Shown here: positions 1 to 12,980 of the stretch, in pieces
Position numbering within the stretch: position 1 is the stretch's first letter
How the letters are laid out: each line of letters starts with the position of its first letter
Assembly (NCBI GenBank): GCA_004352715.1
Contig: SCFE01000118.1
Location: forward strand, 918,116 to 982,115
From: Hofstenia miamia
Taxonomy: Eukaryota; Xenacoelomorpha; Acoela
Direction: 5' to 3'
DNA length: 64,000 nt
Notes under the pieces: model-generated
Seen by the model: only the letters and a program-made list of their open reading frames with translations
Database searches by the model: none
What the model was told of the DNA's origin: nothing
Translations under genes and position numbers: made by a program

Positions 1-27
1 ATATATATATATATATATATATATATA
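1..27. repeat. (AT)n microsatellite at window edge
   Basis: The window opens inside an alternating AT tract, so its true length is unknown. Confidence 0.95.
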
Positions 28-3000
28 ATGTTCAGGTGGAGGAATATATTATCTTCAAGGTCACCTTCTGAAACCAATGTTTTCTTTTTGTCGTTATTGA
101 TGTTTTTATTCTAATCAGGTTCATGGCAGGAAGTGGAATTTTAATTACTGGGTTAGTGTATCATTAGGACGTTTCATTTAATATTATGTAAATCTCGCAT
201 CGTACTTTTTCATGCAAATTCCTTTGTCCAAAGTTTTTTGCCTTATTAACTTTCTTCTTGGAGAAATGTGCTCTTAAGAAATTTCACCCTGCACTAGTCA
301 TTTCGAATTCACTAACAGAGTCCGCTTTAATACTGTAGTTAGAATTTAATGTGTAATTTGAATTAATCAGGGAATAAATAGGTGAGAAATTAGAATTACA
401 AGTCGACATTTGCCTTACTACAGTTGGCTTACAGCTAACGAATAATTACACAATTTCTTTATTGAAAAGAATATATTCAGATAAAGGGCAGTTTTTACGA
501 ACGTTAAAATTTGGAATGTTTTTTTAGTTTTGTATAATTTTACATGAAAATTACGAAGATGTTCTTAAAATCAAAGTTTCTTAAATTTTTATGAAATCTA
601 TGTGTATTTAAGTGATAATTTGTAGGGAAAATTACGTAATTTACAGCAATCTTCTTTAACCCAATGTTTAGCATAGGAAATCTAACTGCGAGTAATCCTT
701 GTAGAGGGTAACATTAACAATTTTTGACATACATGTACAAGACATATTTACCCCGCTACTCTATTCTTAATTCATATGCAAAAATATACAAATTTTTGTA
801 AAAAATTATAATTTTCAATTGTGAAATATAGCCATTGCTTTTTTCTAAAATATCAATTAATTTGGTTTTTTTCAGTGTTAAAACTATCATGCGACTTTTA
901 CTAAAATCGATTTAAAAGTATTTACTTTGACGTTTCAATCCCTGTGTAAATGTAAACCCTTTGAAAATAAGTACTATGGATTTAACCAACCATTTCAAAA
1001 TGTTGTATTTGTTTAATTAGTTACGTTAATTGCAATATTTTCACAATGAAAGTTTCATAAGTAATAAAATAATAGAATAATGTGATGTACACGATATCAT
1101 TAAAGAAATTTTTAAAATGCAAATTTTCTTCTGAAAATCCTTTAAGTATTGAATTTTGTTTTAAATTTGTATTTGCGTGTGGTAAAGGTTTGATCAATTG
1201 CCCACTATCAATATGGCTGAATGAAATATGAGTTTTTAATCTTTTGATTTGAAATATTAATTAAGTGCGAAGGGGAACGTTAACCTATTAAAATTCGAAA
1301 TCTGATATTTTGAAGCGTCTTGATTTCAGAAACATCTGTATTGAATTTCCGGATACGCATTCGTGACACTGACTCAGAAATTGAATATCTTTAAAAATCA
1401 ATCTGTGAATATATTTAATGTTGCAGCACACAAAAGAATCTTTCAATTTTGCATTTCACTGTTCACACTCTACTTCGAAGATGTTTTGAATTTTAGAGTG
1501 AATTTTGTACACGTGGGTACAAATGCTATAAAATTCAATTAGTTTTCCCAAAATATGGAAATGTACAGTAATAATATGGCAACTTCCATATTCACAATGC
1601 TTACCTTTATTGAAATTGAACTGTCCATTAAAATTTTACATGGCAGTGCAACTCTAGTGCCATCTGTTTTAATCCAGATGCCTCAAAATATCTTTGTTTT
1701 AATTCAACGTCTAAATTTGCTGAGTGGTAAATACAAAAAACTGTTTACTTTTACCTGTTGTTGTTTATATATGCTCTATTTTAGTGAAAGGCACAATGAC
1801 TCGAGGTGAGAGTAACTAACATCAACTGTTTCCTCATAAATTCTATGTTCATGTGTTGTCTTTTGACATTAATTCTTTGTGAAAGTGGGTTGTTTACTTA
1901 CATGGGCTATTCTATGGTTTTATTTCTTTCCTAATTTTCATTCATTTCTTTACAATGTCCATATTTTTTAAACCTTGTCTATCTTAGCTCATCGCAAGAT
2001 TGCAAGTAGACAAGGTGCAATGAAATTGCAATTACAGATAAGCATTGCTTTAGGATTGGAATTCCCATGTTTAAAGCAGTGATGATCTGTTTTAGGAAAT
2101 TACTTTCGGTTTCTAGAAATCCAAGGCTTTTTGTGATAATTTTTTTATGACAAATTTTAGTTTGTGTTGATTTCACATTGAGATTAAGCTGTTTTCCATT
2201 TTGCCTGAGTCACTGTTTTTCATTTTCATTATGATTTTGTATTTTCATTAATTTATAATTATTCATTATCTAGTTGTATTGTAATTGATCTATACATCGG
2301 GCATTGAAATTTGGTGGTTCTTACCTTAGACCGCGTTGGCCCTGGGCTTACCCCTATAATATTGAAATATCGTCTCATTTGCAATTCTGTTTTACAGGTG
2401 GTTAGGTGTACAGAATCAGACTTTAACTGACAATAGCGATTAATAATTGAGCAATCAACAATGAAAATAAAAAAATGTTTATACATTTTCAAAATTGTGA
2501 AAATACCTAAAAACGCGGATGTACTTAAATATTCTCGGGGTTTTGGGTTTTTTTTCAGTTAACCGATGATCACTTTTTGGGTTGAAAATGTAGTTTGTGG
2601 CTAAGAAAATTTTCTTACAATTATTAATGGATATATTTCCATTTAACCGCCTGTATTTAACGTTTTATAAACAATTCTAAAAACACGAAATTGAAGAATG
2701 TAGTTATTCAAATGTTTATACTTTTAAAATTCACGTGATTGACTCTCAAACAGTATTTGAAAGAAATAAAGATAGATAGCAGAGATAACGCAATTTCCTT
2801 TTGGTAACGAAGTTGTAATTACCCTATATTACAATATTTAATAACATTTTAGGGGAGGTGTGAGTCACTTGCAGCCTTGCACTGTCAAACTGTACTTCAT
2901 AATAATTCTTTCCAATTATCCAATCCATACAGTATATTGTGTCATTTTCTATCACTACTATATTCATGAAAGCTCATTTTTAGAAGAATTGCTTAACCGT

Positions 3001-4463
3001 TTGTGACTAATGAATTTGTTTTTTTCACAAGTACGAACAACACTCCGAATTATTTGTAATGTCTTACGAGAGATACAATATTTTACAAATATGAATTAAT
3101 TGTTAAAATGGGGATGTTTTCCACCTTGTCTCAGTCAATAGGTACTTTTACAGGGTTGATTAATAGGGGCTCGAAAAATATTTTTATGTGTGAACTGAGC
3201 CTGAAAGCAATGTACCCCATTGCTTGTTTGTTCAAAAAACCTAAACCAACCTGTTTGATTTCAGCTTAATTTGGATTATCCATCAATGTTGAATCTCAAG
3301 GATAGTGTCTGATTCTAAATTGTAAGAATGGATTCATCTTTAGTTTTGCTCTCATGACTGTTTCAAGTATTTAATCGCATTATTCCTGAAAATATATTGT
3401 TTACTATAATTAACGAAATGGATTTCATTTTTAAGTCAACTGTCAGTTACTTTTATGAATTGACTTCATTCGATTAATTGGCATGTTGTCTGCAAGAAGC
3501 AAGGGACCGTTTTGATTGAACACAGTGGTTTAGAGAGCGTAAATTTGTGCTTTAATTGTCTTTCTTTCAACCTCCGTTTAGCTAACTACATCGTTACCCT
3601 TTTGTCAGCATTGATTTCTTATCTCGGACAAGGTTTTTCGATCTTCCATTCAAAGTTTCACCAAGGACGCGCTGCGTCATTGTTTGCGTAAAGATGACTT
3701 GTTGCTGATTTCCTTCCGTAATCTTCAATGTCAGAAATTTAATTAGTTTTATCTTTCTTTTCTTTACTTATTTTTGAAAACGCGATTTTACTTATGAAAC
3801 GTAGTAGTTTAACTTGGAAGGCTTTGCAGAGGAACTTGTGAGAAGGATTTCCAAGACTTCAGTGATAAACAGCACAGAAAATGTTAAAACTTAATCGTAT
3901 GGAACTCTTTTTGAAGAAGATTTTGAAATTTTAAGAACGAGTGAAACGAAGCTTAAATATGTATTTCTAAAAATAAATTTGTGAACTCAATCATACCGAG
4001 AAATTTCAAAAATCTTAACCAATTTACTTGGTAATTTTGTGAAATTGGATTGGGTTTAATGCTAGGGCGAGTAAATTGCACTCGTCATTTCAAGATCACG
4101 AACTGGTCAAAAATGGCCATTTCATCAAGTGGCGGACTTTACAGATTTAATGTAACGTATTCCGTTATAGAAGGTCGATTATCCCACGACCATAAATAAA
4201 TAACCATTGACCTTTACAGCAATTTTCCTGCCCAATGCTTATAAATTTTGATTGTTGTTATGTCGAAAACACTGGCATTGATATTTTCAGTTTTTTAAAA
4301 CAGATTTGGATGAATAAAGATTGGGAACCTAATCTAAAAATCGATTGTCTCTTCTTACTTGCCTTGTTTGACTCAAGATAATGCATTGCTTTTTATTACT
4401 AATACCTATTGTTAGTGCATTTAAGTTTATTCTTAGTATTTTTCATACTTCTCTTTCATTTAT
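28..4463. other. No gene recognised; presumed DDR upstream intron
   Basis: This is AT-rich sequence with only short, stop-riddled frames. I see no exon with a DDR-like translation and no transposon ends. Because the first DDR exon seen (7502) begins mid-codon, this stretch is most simply intron of the same gene. That is inference: an upstream exon encoding the unconserved juxtamembrane part could be missed by eye. Confidence 0.4.
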
Positions 4464-4464
4464 A

Positions 4465-4517
<53 letters not shown>

Positions 4518-4746
4518 NNNNNNNNNNNNNNNNNNNNNNNNNNNNNNNNNNNNNNNNNNNNNNNNNNNNNNNNNNNNNNNNNNNNNNNNNNNNNNNNNNN
4601 NNNNNNNNNNNNNNNNNNNNNNNNNNNNNNNNNNNNNNNNNNNNNNNNNNNNNNNNNNNNNNNNNNNNNNNNNNNNNNNNNNNNNNNNNNNNNNNNNNNN
4701 NNNNNNNNNNNNNNNNNNNNNNNNNNNNNNNNNNNNNNNNNNNNNN

Positions 4747-4776
<30 letters not shown>
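4464..4776. repeat. (TA)n tract containing an assembly gap
   Basis: A TA tract runs from 4464 to 4517, is interrupted by 229 N (4518-4746), and resumes as pure TA to 4776. The gap looks like an unresolved, longer TA array. Reading frames across it are artefacts. Confidence 0.95.
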
Positions 4777-4779
<3 letters not shown>

Positions 4780-5126
4780 GGTCCTGCGAGTACTTGAAAT
4801 TCGAGTCGAGGGCCAAAACTCTTTTCGAGTACTCGAACTCAACTCGATATTTGCTTCAATTTCATCTATTTTTCATCCATGATTACCTATAATGTCGAAG
4901 AATCCAACAAACTTTTATAATTTACCCTAAATTGTAAGTCTTCAGGCAATGGTTACTCTTATTTAGTTTCGCATGTTGTATCTTTTCCTTACATTTATAT
5001 AAGGCAGCATAGTTATATATAGCTTAGCCTACCGAAAATAATAACTCTAAATATAATTGTAACTCGACTCGAACTCGCGAGTTCCAACTCGACTTCAATC
5101 TAAAAATGTCAACTCGCAGTGGCCTA
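4777..5126. mobile_element. hAT-like MITE inserted in a TA tract
   Basis: The left end reads TAGGGTCCTGCGAGT and the reverse complement of the right end reads TAGGCCACTGCGAGT, so the two ends are imperfect terminal inverted repeats. The ends continue into a subterminal zone dense in TCGAGT-type words on both sides (ACTCGAACTCAACTCG near 4833; AACTCGACTCGAACTCGCGAG near 5061). TA repeats lie directly on both sides, so a target duplication cannot be separated from the tract. There is no coding capacity in 350 bp. The TAGGG start and the length suit a non-autonomous hAT element, but the superfamily is inferred. Its interior matches, in reverse complement, the array at 58840-59430. Confidence 0.65.
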
Positions 5127-5165
<39 letters not shown>

Positions 5166-5169
5166 TATT
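5127..5169. repeat. (TA)n microsatellite
   Basis: TA repeat with interspersed GTATATATAC, flanking the right end of the MITE. Confidence 0.95.
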
Positions 5170-7501
5170 GGTGATTTGGTATTTGAATTTTCAATAATCC
5201 ACTCTATTAATCGGTGATTTAGTCCTCTAATCGGTCATTTTAAAACCAAAAATTTGTCTTTCGATCTGCAGATTAAATGAAACATATATATTTGGTTGTT
5301 TTGAGCAGAAAAATTCAGTGTAAGGTCATGATGATAAACAAACAGTTGCACATTCAAATTGATTATTAATATAGTCCAGATGTATGTGCGGACTGTTGTT
5401 TGTTGCTAACTGAATAGTCAAGTGAAAACTACTTGCTCCTTTTAATCTTAATTTCTACTACAAGATCATTGAAAGGCAATCCAGATTTTACAATTCTGAT
5501 TATTGTAGTGAGTGTCATTTGATCCAACATATGCAAATATTATTGCATATGGACATCAATAATAATGATCGTTCTCTCCATCAGAATGTAGAATCAATTA
5601 AAATGATTAAATATGGGTATATAATGTATCCCCTTTACTGATACTGCATCTGCAATCAAAATTAAATATTGTTTAATATGGTTATATCAAGATTTCTATC
5701 AGTAATGTCTATACATCAATTTACTATGAAGCAATAATAAAAGTAGCTAACAATACAAAAGTGCATACATAAGTATGTATGTATAAACCGCGCAGCATAA
5801 AGTATATGTTAGTTCATATTTTACCTTTTGAAGTGCGTGTATATGGGCATTTTTAAGCATTAATGACTCCAGTAATAAAGTTTAATGTCATAATTGCCTT
5901 ATCAAAATAGTCTATTATTTTTTTTGACAGGTTATGGATTCATGCTTGTTTTAACTGTGACTTTGATTGACACATTAGTCGTTTTTCCATTCTTAATTGG
6001 TTAAATTTCGTAGCCACTTAACTTGTTGCTTTTGATATTTCAGTTGAGTTCATCCTATAGAATGCATCTTGACTCGGAAATTTGAAATATAAATTGTATA
6101 ATTTACCACATCAGCAGATTTGCCGAATGTATGCGTCCATCAAATTCAGTATATCCTTGACAGTATCAAATGTAGTGAGGTAGTTTTATGTTACTCTTCT
6201 GACAGCAACTGTGACGTTAGGCGCCAGATAACTTCAAGTGTATGTGAGGAATGCTTTGCTCATAAATGTATTATTTTCTTCACTATCGCCTTTCATAAAT
6301 CAGTCTTCAGACCTCGCTCCACTTTCTCATATCACGATTTCCGCTAAAATATGGTGCATGTGTCATTTTTATCTCCCTCTTGCTAGATTTCTATAATTAT
6401 CATTGACTGCTGTCGAATTTAGTATGTCAGTGGAAATTTAAATGTACCCCTACGAGTACGACCCATCCTCCCATATTCAAACTTTGCTAGCAAATTTTTA
6501 TTTTATTACAAATCTATTTATTAGTAATAAATTATAGGAAGAAACTGCTAGATTCAGTGAAGCAATATTTTTCTATATCAATTTGTTTTCCTGCTTGTTA
6601 CCACGCATGTGATTTTAGGATCAACGCAAAAATATTACATTCGTAACAGCGAAAGTACATTTTAAGATTCCTGACTTGTGCCCTGTACGAATTATTATTG
6701 GCAATAAATATGGTACTCTTTCAAAAACCGTGTCTCAATTAAAAGAATGAGTTTTTCAACTAGTGTGAGCCTTCTGAGATTTGACGTTCTCTAGCAGTTT
6801 ATACGTTGTTTTTAGTGCCACAGATGAAGTAAAATGGCGTTTATTATTAATTCCTTTCAAGAACACTTCTATTAGCGTTTAGATATGAAATTTAATTTAC
6901 TTTATTCCAGCATGAAGGTCTTTTGTTATCCTATACCTTAATGCGCGCTGGCAATTGGCGAGGGAGTTTGTAACTGTATACCCCTGGTAATTAGACCGAC
7001 TTTGCGAAATGAGTAGTCGATCTCCGGCCGCGTCGTTAGTCTTAATGATATTACTGCTTCAACAAAATGTTGATATTAATTTTTCCCCACAGCACCGCAT
7101 GTTTTGACAATGCAGCTTTCAACACCAGAACGCTTTGACAAAATATTACGTTAGGCGTCTGATGAAAATTGACGGTTTGGATTTTGTGAAATAAATTAGT
7201 TGTTTAATAACATCACTATTTACAAATTTCATTTCTTTCTTCATTTAATCGCACAAATTGAATTTGAGGAATTTCTTACCTCCGTATAGCCACGGTGTCT
7301 CCAATGGAAAAGTCTTATTAGAATCATCAATATTTTAGATGTTTCCTTATTTGAAATGTTGTGTTCAGACGATGGGCTTATCTTTGCATGCTCCTTTCCT
7401 TTCCCACTATTTATTACATAACATTTTTGGGCCAAGTAATAACGGAACTAACCAACTATATTCTTTTATCTAAATATTTAACTCATGTGAATTTCTTTTA
7501 G
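5170..7501. other. Presumed DDR intron; nothing recognised
   Basis: AT-rich, with no convincing exon or transposon. A somewhat GC-richer patch near 6950-7140 stands out in composition, but I cannot assign it. The stretch ends in the acceptor TTTCTTTTAG that precedes the first DDR exon. Confidence 0.4.
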
Positions 7502-7623
7502 CGTCATCTAAAGCACTGTATCAAGAACCGCCTGACGTTGTTTCCAATGTCAACGATTACCGCATGGATCCAACTCGTAACATCGCCAGAGCCTACGCTG
7601 AAACTGATCTCAGCTCGCTTTCG
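7502..7623 (+). CDS. Ddr: DDR exon: cytosolic juxtamembrane segment
   Basis: This exon encodes 40 complete codons after two bases that finish a split codon. It follows the acceptor ATTTCTTTTAG. The translation contains ALYQEPPD and, near its end, AYAETDLSSLS. These correspond to the juxtamembrane part of vertebrate DDR1/DDR2, where a Y-x-E-P motif is followed by HYAEADIV and then a GVTGGNTY-like stretch. The tyrosines there are known or candidate docking sites for SH2/PTB proteins. The donor is GTTTGT, weaker than GTAAGT, and it leaves phase 0. The next exon starts in phase 0 with GGLCGGIYDT, which continues the same alignment and supports the junction. The exon lies just before the kinase domain. 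The upstream exon must end with one base of a codon and is not found. Confidence 0.85.
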
Positions 7624-8469
7624 GTTTGTAATGCACATATTTCATCCGCTTCATATTTTTATTTTCGTTCTTTTCAGTTTTAACTATCATGTAATTCCTA
7701 CTAAATATCATCTTCAATCATTCGCTTTCAACAACTTCCCGCCTCAACTTGGGTTTTCAAATGAAGAAGAGACATATTTGCAAGCGCTTTCTAACTAGTT
7801 GTTTTAATTGATTGAATACGACGCAATGAATTGTAGAATAAGTCGTAAGCTTATAATTTTGCAAATTAAAATTTTAGGAATATTTATTTCTATAACCTAG
7901 CCGCACAAACGTGGAGTTATTAACCGCTTGTCTAATTACTCGCATCCATTTTTCAGTTTGCGCAATTGGCCTCAATTACTAGTTCTTGTTATCGTAGTTT
8001 ATCTAAATAGCGGCGATGTTGAATGAATGCCTCAATCACCAGTTGTCTTTGTAGAGCTTCACGGCTAATTGAGTGCAATCTGCTTCTCAATTCATTTCAT
8101 GTTAACTTCCCAGCTTTCGTTTTTCGTCCCATTCTCTTATTATTGTTTAGCCATGCAATGGTTATAGGTTGCAGTTGTTAGTGTTTGACCAGATGCGTGT
8201 TGAGATCATTGTTAGAATAACACTTTCCCTTTGTGTCGTCACCGCCCGTTGTTTGAATTACTTCAAACGCAATATCCACTCCCAATTCCAAATTCTATAA
8301 ACTGTTATCTCAATACTTTTCAGTCAACTCGCGGCTTAGGGTTTGGGTTGAAATAACTACAGGTGTTGTTGATGAGCACCTACTTTTTTTACACACTTAA
8401 TTTTGAATTTTTACAAAAATTAACACAAAAGTTTTTTATAATGATGTTATATAATAAAGTTGTATTCTT
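7624..8469. other. DDR intron, left part
   Basis: Start of the 10.8-kb intron. No gene or transposon recognised. Less AT-biased patches occur near 7900-8330 but show no conserved frame. Confidence 0.5.
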
Positions 8470-8845
8470 TAGGGCTGTTTCATTAATTGATTAATTGATA
8501 ATTGACCTTGCATTTAGTAATTGATTATTGATTGATTCCCCTGCCAAAATCGATTCAGTTATCAATTAATAGTCATTGTTAAAGGTTTGTTTTTTTAACC
8601 TATCTTTCGGCAACAAAATGTACTCAGTCTATGCCCTAAGCCTAAACCTAAACCCTTAATCCGAGCGACTTTGGTTGTATTGTATTTCCCCAAAATTATA
8701 AGCAATTTTTTTCAAGATTTGCTTGAAAAAAGTTTTTGAAAAAAATATTTTAGCTATTGATATCTGTCGAAATAATTGATAATTGACACAGCAAGTTAAT
8801 AATTGACCGATAATTGATTTACTTTTGTAATTTGATTATTGAAAA
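8470..8845. repeat. ATTGATAATTGA-rich block, possible hAT fragment
   Basis: The block starts TAGGGCTGTTTC and contains many close variants of ATTGATAATTGA, clustered at both edges (8487-8560 and 8755-8845). This arrangement resembles subterminal repeats of hAT-type elements that begin TAGGGCTGT. The matching right terminus (ACAGCCCTA) is not visible, so the element would be truncated. Simple AT-rich drift is the alternative. Confidence 0.35.
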
Positions 8846-11373
8846 TTTCTTGTATTCTGTAGTATTGTGTCTTTATGTTCCTGGAGTGCATCAAAAACTT
8901 TGATGTATAGTGCAAAATGACATTGGAAGTCGGCTTTATGCAAAGACTGTTTTTTTTTCATGTTGTGGCATTTTTTATTTATAAACATAAAGTAAAAGTA
9001 ACTTTTAGCTAAATTCAACCAGTAAGGTTTTTCTTTCTTAGATTAATTAAAGTACGGATCTATTGTCTTGAAGACAATGGCAATGTGGAAAGCGTGTGTT
9101 TCTATTATTATGCTAAATTTTAAACAATTGTCTAGAGTTTATCCTTGTTACTATTATTTCTGTATATCATTATATATAGTTGGATTCTCCGAATGTGAAG
9201 GATTTTAGGCGTTTAAAGGCCTAGGGCACGTTTAACGACCTCCAGTGAATGATTTTGCGTATTTTAGCAGGAAGAAGAGGTTTGTATGTTGTTGAATGAC
9301 TTTGCTAATGCTCCCTCGTAGTAAAAGAAATCGGACGCCCCGCGCGCTACCGTTTCTCAGCGTGCATGCGGTTAGGCACATAGTTAAACTGCACTAATCA
9401 ATTGAAATACATATTTTCTGTTCAGTCAACCACATACAACTGTTGAAATGACTTCATTATTTTGATGAAAGTTTAATATCAGACCATTATTCAAGGCTCT
9501 AACTGTTTTATATTCTTTATTTTGGTCTTTGGTTTCAAATTGACCCCTGTGAATATTTAGCCTATTTTGGTTTTTCATTTCGAGTCGAGTTTGCAAGTTG
9601 TACTGAACAATAAAAACCAACAATTAATTGGTGTTGATTGACGCATCTATTATGTAATTTGACAGTGTGAACTGTCATTTCAACTTTAAATTAAGACCTG
9701 CTCTTTATGGACACGAATTTATTAATATTCAAGTCTTTGAAGTCGAATGTGTATCCTTGCAACTCGGTTCGACTTTGGAATTTCCCCAATTGCAAAGACC
9801 TAGTATAGTAACTTCTGCAAAGTTTCTCATCTTCGAATTAAACCCCCCAATTGCATTCCTGAGGATCTCTTACATTATCAATGCAAATATTTTTTTTGTA
9901 AATTGAATTCATTATATTTAATTTATCGCTATAGTTCAAATAACTGTATTGGGAATGATATCCATTGACATGTATGCCTTGAAATAACAGGAATTGGTTT
10001 CCAAACACTAACAATGTCAACAATTTGCAACTGGAAGCGAATGTCGTTCGTGTGACTAAGATTTACGCATGCTTGTACACATGAACTCACTTCAATTCGT
10101 AAGCCATTACTTCGAGTATTGTTTAAAGAGCTTAATTGCTTAACTTTTGGCGACGAATATCATTTGATATGAAAATATTTTGAGTTAAATGATGATTTAA
10201 AATCACATCTTTAATCTATTTGCTATCAAATGAAATTAACATTCTTTCGTTTCATTCACTCACAGTTTTTCGTTTATATTTCAACTGCAGGTTCAGGTTT
10301 TGTTACTTTGGGTTACATACTTATTATAAAGAAGTCCGAGGTGCGTTTGTGAAGTTTGTCAAATAATTTGTTACAACAATTTGCTTTAGTGGCTTATTAT
10401 AATTATACTATAGAGTTTGTATTCTTTTAAATAAGTTTCTATAATTTTTTAAAGTAAATTATAGTTTCAGTTACAGTTTAAAATTATTATTTTTTTAGTT
10501 AAGTTTCTGTTTCAATTTTCTGAATAAATTCATTGAGACAGTTACGTTGTCAGTGAACCTAAAATTTAGATTGATTTTTTTCTGAATATTTTTTTACTTT
10601 AGTAAACGCAGAGTTTTTAATCTGTTGATCTTAGCAGTGTTGGATATTGCGGGTACAGCTAGAATTAAGTCAGAGCTGCAAGTCGATTAGGTTGTGTGTG
10701 TTTGGGGGGGGGGGNNNNNNNNNNNNNNNNNNNNNNNNNNNNNNNNNNNNNNNNNNNNNNNNNNNNNNNNNNNNNNNNNNNNNNNNNNNNNNNNNNNNNN
10801 NNNNNNNNNNNNNNNNNNNNNNNNNNNNNNNNNNNNNNNNNNNNNNNNNNNNNNNNNNNNNNNNNNNNNNNNNNNNNNNNNNNNNNNNNNNNNNNNNNNN
10901 NNNNNNNNNNGGTGGTGGAAGGTTTTCTAAAAAAATAGGTGTAATGATATTATTGACTAAATTTTAATATGAGGTAATTTTTCATTTTAATATGTCAAAA
11001 CCACCAAAAATACATTTAATTTCTGACAAAATTTAGTGCTTTGATTTACTCTTCTTGAAAATAATTTTGCGGCATTCAACACACTATCTTTGAGAATTCT
11101 GAGCTGAGTTCAGTCGGGTCGAGTTATAAGATTTTAAAAATTTCTATTTGGGTTGGGTTTTTTTGATGAAAGCTGTTTTGGTTGGGTTGGATCAGAAAAA
11201 TATGACTCACATACAGCTCTGTATTGAGTATTGGTTTTTTAAACATTTATAACTGAAGTTATCCCATTCCAATTAGAGGCACAATTTTGTCAAATTTAAC
11301 AAATTTTAATTGCTTCTGCAGTGTTCTTCATATAAAATGTTTTCTCAAATTACAAAACAAACTATTTATATGG
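8846..11373. other. DDR intron with one assembly gap
   Basis: AT-rich, no gene seen. A GC-richer patch near 9330-9370 (containing CGCCCCGCGCGC) is unassigned. A run of 13 G directly abuts the 196-N gap at 10715-10910. Confidence 0.5.
10715..10910. other. Assembly gap, 196 N
   Basis: Unknown bases, preceded by a G homopolymer and followed by GGTGGTGG. The gap probably marks a G-rich low-complexity tract that failed to assemble. Confidence 0.99.
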
Positions 11374-11545
11374 CCCGTCGCACACTGCCGTTACGGTAAC
11401 CTTAACTTAAGCCTTAACGGCAGTGTGCGACGGTATTTCTTAAGTTACGGTTAAAATTGAGGTGTACGTTCTCGTTAAGTTAAGGTTTACCTTAACGGCA
11501 GTGTGCGACGATCAAGAGGGGGTCGCACACTGCCGTTAAGTTAAG
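11374..11545. repeat. Left arm: four copies of the Harbinger-end motif
   Basis: Motif copies lie at about 11376 (forward), 11421 (reverse), 11491 (reverse) and 11522 (forward). The first two face each other and form a hairpin of about 60 bp. Confidence 0.85.
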
Positions 11546-11768
11546 GTTTGTAAACAATCTCATAATTGCAAAAACACAATGCCTGCCTATTTTGTAGGAA
11601 TAAATATTTTAATTCACTAGTTAACTGGTACCGTTTTGTTTACATATTTTTATAAATTGCAATTGTGTACACAACTGCATATTCAAAAATAAAAAAAATA
11701 AATCTTGTTCAATAGGATAACAATATTGTTTTAATGGATTAGTAAGCTGTTTTTCAATATTTCATAAA

Positions 11769-12090
11769 ATGGAACGCAAATTTCAAGCAGCTGCAATATT
11801 AAGCCAAGCTAGTTTCACCATGTTTGCAATAATGCTCACTGAAGAAGAAACTGAAATAACTCGGAAACATTGGATAAATCCATATTTTGGCCTAAGATAG
11901 GAAGAAGAACCTACTTTTAGACTTTTAAAACAATTTGATCCTACAGGTTTAGGAATTATTTGCGTATTTCCGCAGTGGAATTTGAATATCTTTATAGAAT
12001 TATTCAGCCGCTGATTTCAAAAAGGTTGACAAACTTTCGTAAACCTATTGAACTAGATATGCGCCTGGCAATTTAAGATATCTTGCAACA
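11769..12090 (+). pseudogene. Harbinger transposase relic, N-terminal part
   Basis: An ATG at 11769 opens a frame that reads MERKFQAAAILSQASF, then is broken by stops and a frameshift. Resumed in another frame it gives NYLRISAVEFEYLYRII, then ISKRLTNFRKPIELDMRLAI, one stop, and RYLATG. The series N-[YF]-L-R, a long helix, T-N-[FW]-R-x-x-I, RLA and L-R-[YF]-LATG is characteristic of the N-terminal half of PIF/Harbinger DDE transposases. A good splice donor (CAG|GTGAG) sits directly after the LATG codons, a plausible exon end for this family. I cannot see the later DDE region in 12091-12980, which appears lost or decayed. Confidence 0.75.
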
Positions 12091-12980
12091 GGTGAGACTC
12101 AAAATAATTACACGGTATTAAATGTAAATAATATTTCAATTGATTTTCACCACACCAAAGAAATAATAATTATATTAAATGGTGTATAGATAATCTAGTC
12201 ATAGGGGCGTTGATTATTTGCACAGATTTTATAAAATACAAGATGATTGCAAGAATGCTGTAAGGTGTATTTTTATTATGCAAACCCTAATGCATTTGTT
12301 TTCAGCATAAGAATACCCTCCTTTCCGCGGCTAATTAGATTTTACATGTATGATTAAATTGAAGACAAGCAGATGCTTGATTACCTTATATTTATATAAA
12401 AAAATTAATTAATAAAGTGCACGATGTAAAAATGATATTATAATATGGTTAACTTAATAATTTATCTATTTATTACTGTTTGATTTTTCAAATTGTGCAA
12501 ACTTAATTTAATCCAAATTATTTCGTATATAACAGATGATGTTTGAATAATTATTATAAGTTATGTAATCATCTAAACAATTATGTTGTATTTAGTATAC
12601 AATGTTGAATATATTCAACATTTGTTAAAAATACTGTCTCATAATGTAACTACAAAAAATACTTCATTCGATTCAAAAAACATCGAACACATTTGAAGCC
12701 AACTATTTTATCCTAAAAAATTCATGTTTTGAAACAATATTTGCACGTGCAGTGTGAATGAACCATCGTTATTTTAACTAATGAAATCAGTGGTTGCTCT
12801 AAACGCATTGTTTTTATTAAACGCGGGCATATGTTATTTACGCTACTCAATTACAATACAATCGTCACCTGATTGGCATGTTAATTTTCACTGTTTGTTT
12901 ATGTCAATTTAATAATGCATATACAAATTCTATCTAAATATTGTCAAAATCAGTCAACAAAAAACCGTAACTTAACGAAA

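Noticed and set aside
4381-4882. Long frames of alternating Ile-Tyr across the TA tract and gap
   Set aside because: They are translations of TA microsatellite and Ns, not genes.
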